Source: Mangrovibacterium marinum (GTDB taxonomy: Bacteria; Bacteroidota; Bacteroidia; Bacteroidales; Prolixibacteraceae). From it: 64,000 bases of DNA. Position numbers and translations under genes: made by a program. How positions within the stretch are numbered: the first letter of the stretch is position 1; each line of letters starts with the position of its first letter. Below are positions 61,500 through 64,000 of this stretch, in pieces. Location of the stretch: assembly GCF_003046625.1 (NCBI RefSeq), contig NZ_QAAD01000002.1, positions 1 to 64,000 on the forward strand, given 5' to 3'. The notes under the pieces were generated by a model. The model saw only the letters and a program-made list of their open reading frames with translations, was not told where the DNA came from and ran no database searches.

Positions 61500-62348
61500 C
61501 TACTTAAACCACAGTTCAACAAAAACAGGCAGGTGATCCGATGGATATTTCTGATCGTACGAATCGGACAGCACACTGTATTTCCCGACGCCGTCAACCT
61601 TTCGGTTCACAAAAATGTAGTCGATACGTTTGTCGAGCGCACTGTTAAAATCGAACGCGTTGAACGTGCCTTCCGGGCCTAGCGGCTCGGCTGCTTCGTC
61701 GCGGCTATCGTTCATTTTGCGGGCTAACCATTTTATCGGATCGCTGTCGGGTTCCAGGTTGAAGTCGCCGGTCAGCATAACCGGAAGCTTATCCTTTCTA
61801 TTGAGTGTTCGGATCTTATCGAAAATTAATTTGGCCGCTTCCTTACGAGCCTGATCTCCCACGTGATCGAAATGGGTGTTAAACACCCAGAAGTTGCGGT
61901 GGCTGTCGTACTCTTCCAGTTTAATGTAAGTACAGATCCGGGGCAAGGCCGCATCCCAGCCTCTGCTGGGCACATCAGGCGTTTCGGATAGCCAAAACCA
62001 GCCCTGCTCCTTAAGCTGAAAGCGCCGTGAGTCGTAAAAAATCGGTGCATATTCGCCGGCATTTTTTCCGTCGTCGCGGCCTACCCCTACCCAATCGTAG
62101 CCAGGCAATTGAGAGGCAAGATCGTTCACCTGTCCCAGCAATGCTTCCTGCACGCCAAGCACATCGGGCGCATAGGTCAGCACCAGCTCGCTCACCTGCT
62201 TTTTGCGCAAAGGCCAGGCATTCTCACCATCATCCGGATTATTATAGCGGATATTCCAGCTCATCACTTTCAGATCGATTGCCTGTGCTGCAACTGACAC
62301 CAATAACATCAAAATCAGTAGGCTTTTCTTTTTATTCACGGGTATCAT
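61500..62348 (-). CDS. Endonuclease/exonuclease/phosphatase-fold secreted protein
   Basis: 282-aa protein with a signal peptide (MIPVNKKKSLLILMLLVSVAAQAI) and the EEP core: VMSWNIRYNN, VLGVQEALLGQ (metal-binding E), THFDHVGD, LTGDFNLEPDSDP and the end SDHLPVFVEL with the catalytic D-H. Such secreted members often hydrolyse phosphodiesters or sphingolipids. The start is taken at 62348, overlapping the end of the esterase gene by 17 bp (the esterase's aspartate run doubles as the start region), so translation is coupled. Confidence 0.85.
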   Translation of the reverse strand: MIPVNKKKSLLILMLLVSVAAQAIDLKVMSWNIRYNNPDDGENAWPLRKKQVSELVLTYAPDVLGVQEALLGQVNDLASQLPGYDWVGVGRDDGKNAGEYAPIFYDSRRFQLKEQGWFWLSETPDVPSRGWDAALPRICTYIKLEEYDSHRNFWVFNTHFDHVGDQARKEAAKLIFDKIRTLNRKDKLPVMLTGDFNLEPDSDPIKWLARKMNDSRDEAAEPLGPEGTFNAFDFNSALDKRIDYIFVNRKVDGVGKYSVLSDSYDQKYPSDHLPVFVELWFK

Positions 62349-63309
62349 CATCGTCGGAATTACATCTGTTAAAGGCAAATTTATGGGTAGATTGTTGCTG
62401 CTCAACAACCGTATTGCGTTGTTCGGCTGATCCCTTCAGCACATAGTCGTAACAAAATTGAATGATTTCATCCCGGTAATCGGTCATCGCCGAGCGATAC
62501 ACCTGGTGGTCGACTCCGCACAGTGTGAAAAACCAATAGGGCTTATCCAGCTGCTGCAAACGTTCTGCAATTGTTTGCGAACCATCTAAAAGCAGATAGC
62601 CCGGAGCAGTTTCATCACAAAAGTGATGCGGAGCCGTAGCATAGGGCACCAGCTCATCGTCGGTGCCATGAAACAAGAGCGCGGGAACGGCAGAGTCGTT
62701 ATAAATAAGGCTTGTATCCGGAATAGCTCCGGCCATGCTAATGACCCCGGCGTACGACACTGGCCCCGAGTCGAGCCCATAGCAATAAGGCGGCTGAAAA
62801 GCCGTGTTCAGTGCCGTTTCGGCTCCGGCACTACTGCCAGCCAGGATAATCTGATGGGGGTCGATGGCAAACTGCTCCCAACGCTCAATCAAAAAATAAG
62901 TCGCATCCTGCACATCCTCAACTGCGGACTGAAAGCTGTTCAGCTTTTCTTCTGCCGGGCACTCGCAGCCAAAGCCCGTATCCTTTCCGGCGCGCGTAAG
63001 CCGGTAGTCGACCGAAGCAACGACATAGCCACAGGCGGCCATCTGCCGACAAAAATCAACGATGTAGGCCTCGTTACGCGCGCCGCCAGCAAAACCTCCA
63101 CCATGAATATAAACCAGCACCGGCCGGTCGTAAGCGCCGTCGAAGGCAGGCTGGTACAAATCCAGATCCAGCACCTGCTCATCTTTTTCGGCATAACTGT
63201 AAGTGTCCATCACCACCGAATCGGCAATTTGTTCGCGATAGCGTTCTTGCGATAGCGAGGGCTTCCAAACCAACAGCAGCAAACAAAGCAAACAGGATGT
63301 GTAGTTCAT
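62332..63309 (-). CDS. Secreted alpha/beta-hydrolase (esterase/lipase)
   Basis: 325 aa with a signal peptide (MNYTSCLLCLLLLVWKPSLSQ). The oxyanion-hole motif is YIHGGGFAGGARN (about 68-80), the nucleophile elbow is GSSAGAE (about 156), and the acid and base are in FHGTDDELVP and GVDHQVY. The hormone-sensitive-lipase/carboxylesterase type HGGG fold fits deacetylation of carbohydrates or other ester substrates, but the substrate is unknown. Paired cysteines (GFGCECPAEE) suggest a disulfide. It is translationally coupled to the EEP protein downstream. Confidence 0.85.
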   Translation of the reverse strand: MNYTSCLLCLLLLVWKPSLSQERYREQIADSVVMDTYSYAEKDEQVLDLDLYQPAFDGAYDRPVLVYIHGGGFAGGARNEAYIVDFCRQMAACGYVVASVDYRLTRAGKDTGFGCECPAEEKLNSFQSAVEDVQDATYFLIERWEQFAIDPHQIILAGSSAGAETALNTAFQPPYCYGLDSGPVSYAGVISMAGAIPDTSLIYNDSAVPALLFHGTDDELVPYATAPHHFCDETAPGYLLLDGSQTIAERLQQLDKPYWFFTLCGVDHQVYRSAMTDYRDEIIQFCYDYVLKGSAEQRNTVVEQQQSTHKFAFNRCNSDDDDTRE

Positions 63310-63545
63310 AGCAAAACTTATCGTTGTAGAATTAAGGTTAACTGTGCAGACTTTGCTAAATTAGGAAAAAAATCTGCCGCATCAATTCCCCGGTGGAAGT
63401 AGCAGCTTTTGCAATCGAAATGAAAGGCCAACACGTGTTGAACGGGACGCCCCAATGCCTTTGCTCTTGAGTGCCCCGGGCAAGATGCCCTGGCATCATT
63501 CAATGTTATTGTTAATAAATATAAACCGGTATAATTCGATCGTTT

Positions 63546-64000
63546 ATGAAAATCTCTTATTCCCTAATACTGGCGGCCTTGCTGATTGGCGCCTGCCAGC
63601 CGCAGAAAAAGGCTGAAAACATGAAGAAAATGCAGCACCCCAGTCACAAGTACACTTTTGTCGACCTGCAATCGAACGCCGTTAATTACCTGGAGACCAA
63701 CTACGTCCCCATTTATTCTGACATTTACCATATCGATGGCACCAAGCGCTTTCTGCTCACCTCAACGCTTAGTATCCGCAATACATCACTAACCGATACG
63801 GCCTATGTTTTTAGCGCGAACTATAACGATTCGTACGGCAAGCAGTTACGGAAGTATATCGACTCAACGATTTTACTGAAGCCGCTGGAATCAATTGAAT
63901 TTGTAGTGGAATACCAGGAAGATCAAGGAGGAGCCGGCGCCAGCTTTTTAGTGGATTGGGGCGCCCGCGAAAATGCCGGCCAATTGCTGATTCAGGCTGT
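63546..64000 (+). CDS. DUF3124 lipoprotein, cut by the window end
   Basis: The first 151 residues are present. A lipoprotein signal MKISYSLILAALLIGACQ places the cysteine at residue 17. The body, FVDLQSNAVNYLETNYVPIYSDIYH, TSTLSIRNTSLTDTAYVFSANYND and PLESIEFVVEYQEDQGG, matches the DUF3124 family of unknown function with an immunoglobulin-like strand pattern. The gene continues beyond base 64000. Confidence 0.75.
   Translation, partial: MKISYSLILAALLIGACQPQKKAENMKKMQHPSHKYTFVDLQSNAVNYLETNYVPIYSDIYHIDGTKRFLLTSTLSIRNTSLTDTAYVFSANYNDSYGKQLRKYIDSTILLKPLESIEFVVEYQEDQGGAGASFLVDWGARENAGQLLIQA

Overview
The window looks like a chromosomal segment of a Bacteroidota, most plausibly order Marinilabiliales (Prolixibacteraceae-like). 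The reasons are Bacteroidota -7 boxes of the TAnnTTTG type in front of many genes (several paired with a TTG/TTTG -33 element about 19-21 bases upstream), the gene order bamD-rpoZ-coaBC-porD(DUF4835)-recN, a tmRNA with a GENNYALAA-type tag, an RapZ domain fused to a kinase-like domain, and carbohydrate enzymes of plant cell-wall users. The genus assignment is inference from memory, not a search.

Layout. 0-4.5 kb is a decaying accessory region: a truncated nuclease-like gene, an IS4-family element (875-2191, 9-bp target duplication) that has split a 320-aa gene, a frameshifted Y1 transposase remnant with REP-like palindromes, and an intact PD-(D/E)XK-like gene. 4.7-6.0 kb is repeat DNA. 6.3-9.0 kb carries mscL and a large RluA-type pseudouridine synthase. 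9.35-15.2 kb is a ketose-utilisation locus: a LacI repressor, a PfkB fructokinase, an FHS permease, a LamB-like porin and a tagatose/psicose 3-epimerase. Three near-identical palindromic operators join these genes into one regulon. 15.6-19.4 kb holds a kinase-RapZ fusion, a 44-aa zinc-ribbon protein and a TonB-dependent receptor. 19.6-31.4 kb is mostly housekeeping (TPR protein, DUF2807 lipoprotein, yqhD, recN, porD, coaBC, rpoZ, bamD, a KBL/SPT-family enzyme, trxB).

31.5-44.6 kb lies between two inverted tRNA-Pro genes. It contains a type I restriction-modification operon (hsdM-hsdS-hsdR) with a REP-associated transposase and its REP arrays inserted between hsdS and hsdR. Next comes a graveyard of fragments (a metalloprotease piece, an IS66 tail, a second hsdR remnant), then a GH2 beta-galactosidase. 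At 46.2-48.6 kb the tmRNA gene is followed by a 1.95-kb insertion carrying a Fic protein. The insertion is bounded by a 15-bp duplication of the tmRNA 3' end, and the original terminator is displaced to the far side. 48.8-64 kb holds an orphan sugar-binding lipoprotein, a secreted DNA/RNA nuclease, a biotin-dependent carboxyltransferase subunit with two biotinyl domains, cutC, a GH105/GH78 pair for rhamnogalacturonan, an FAD oxidoreductase, a phosphatase/nuclease-fold protein, an esterase and a DUF3124 lipoprotein cut by the window end.

The most unusual signals are three copies of a compact promoter-to-terminator unit on the minus strand (about 5.9, 7.0 and 15.4 kb) that look like a small-RNA family; the att-flanked Fic insertion at tmRNA; the transposase/REP array inside the restriction operon; and two dispersed repeat families (348 bp, and about 170 bp with at least six copies).
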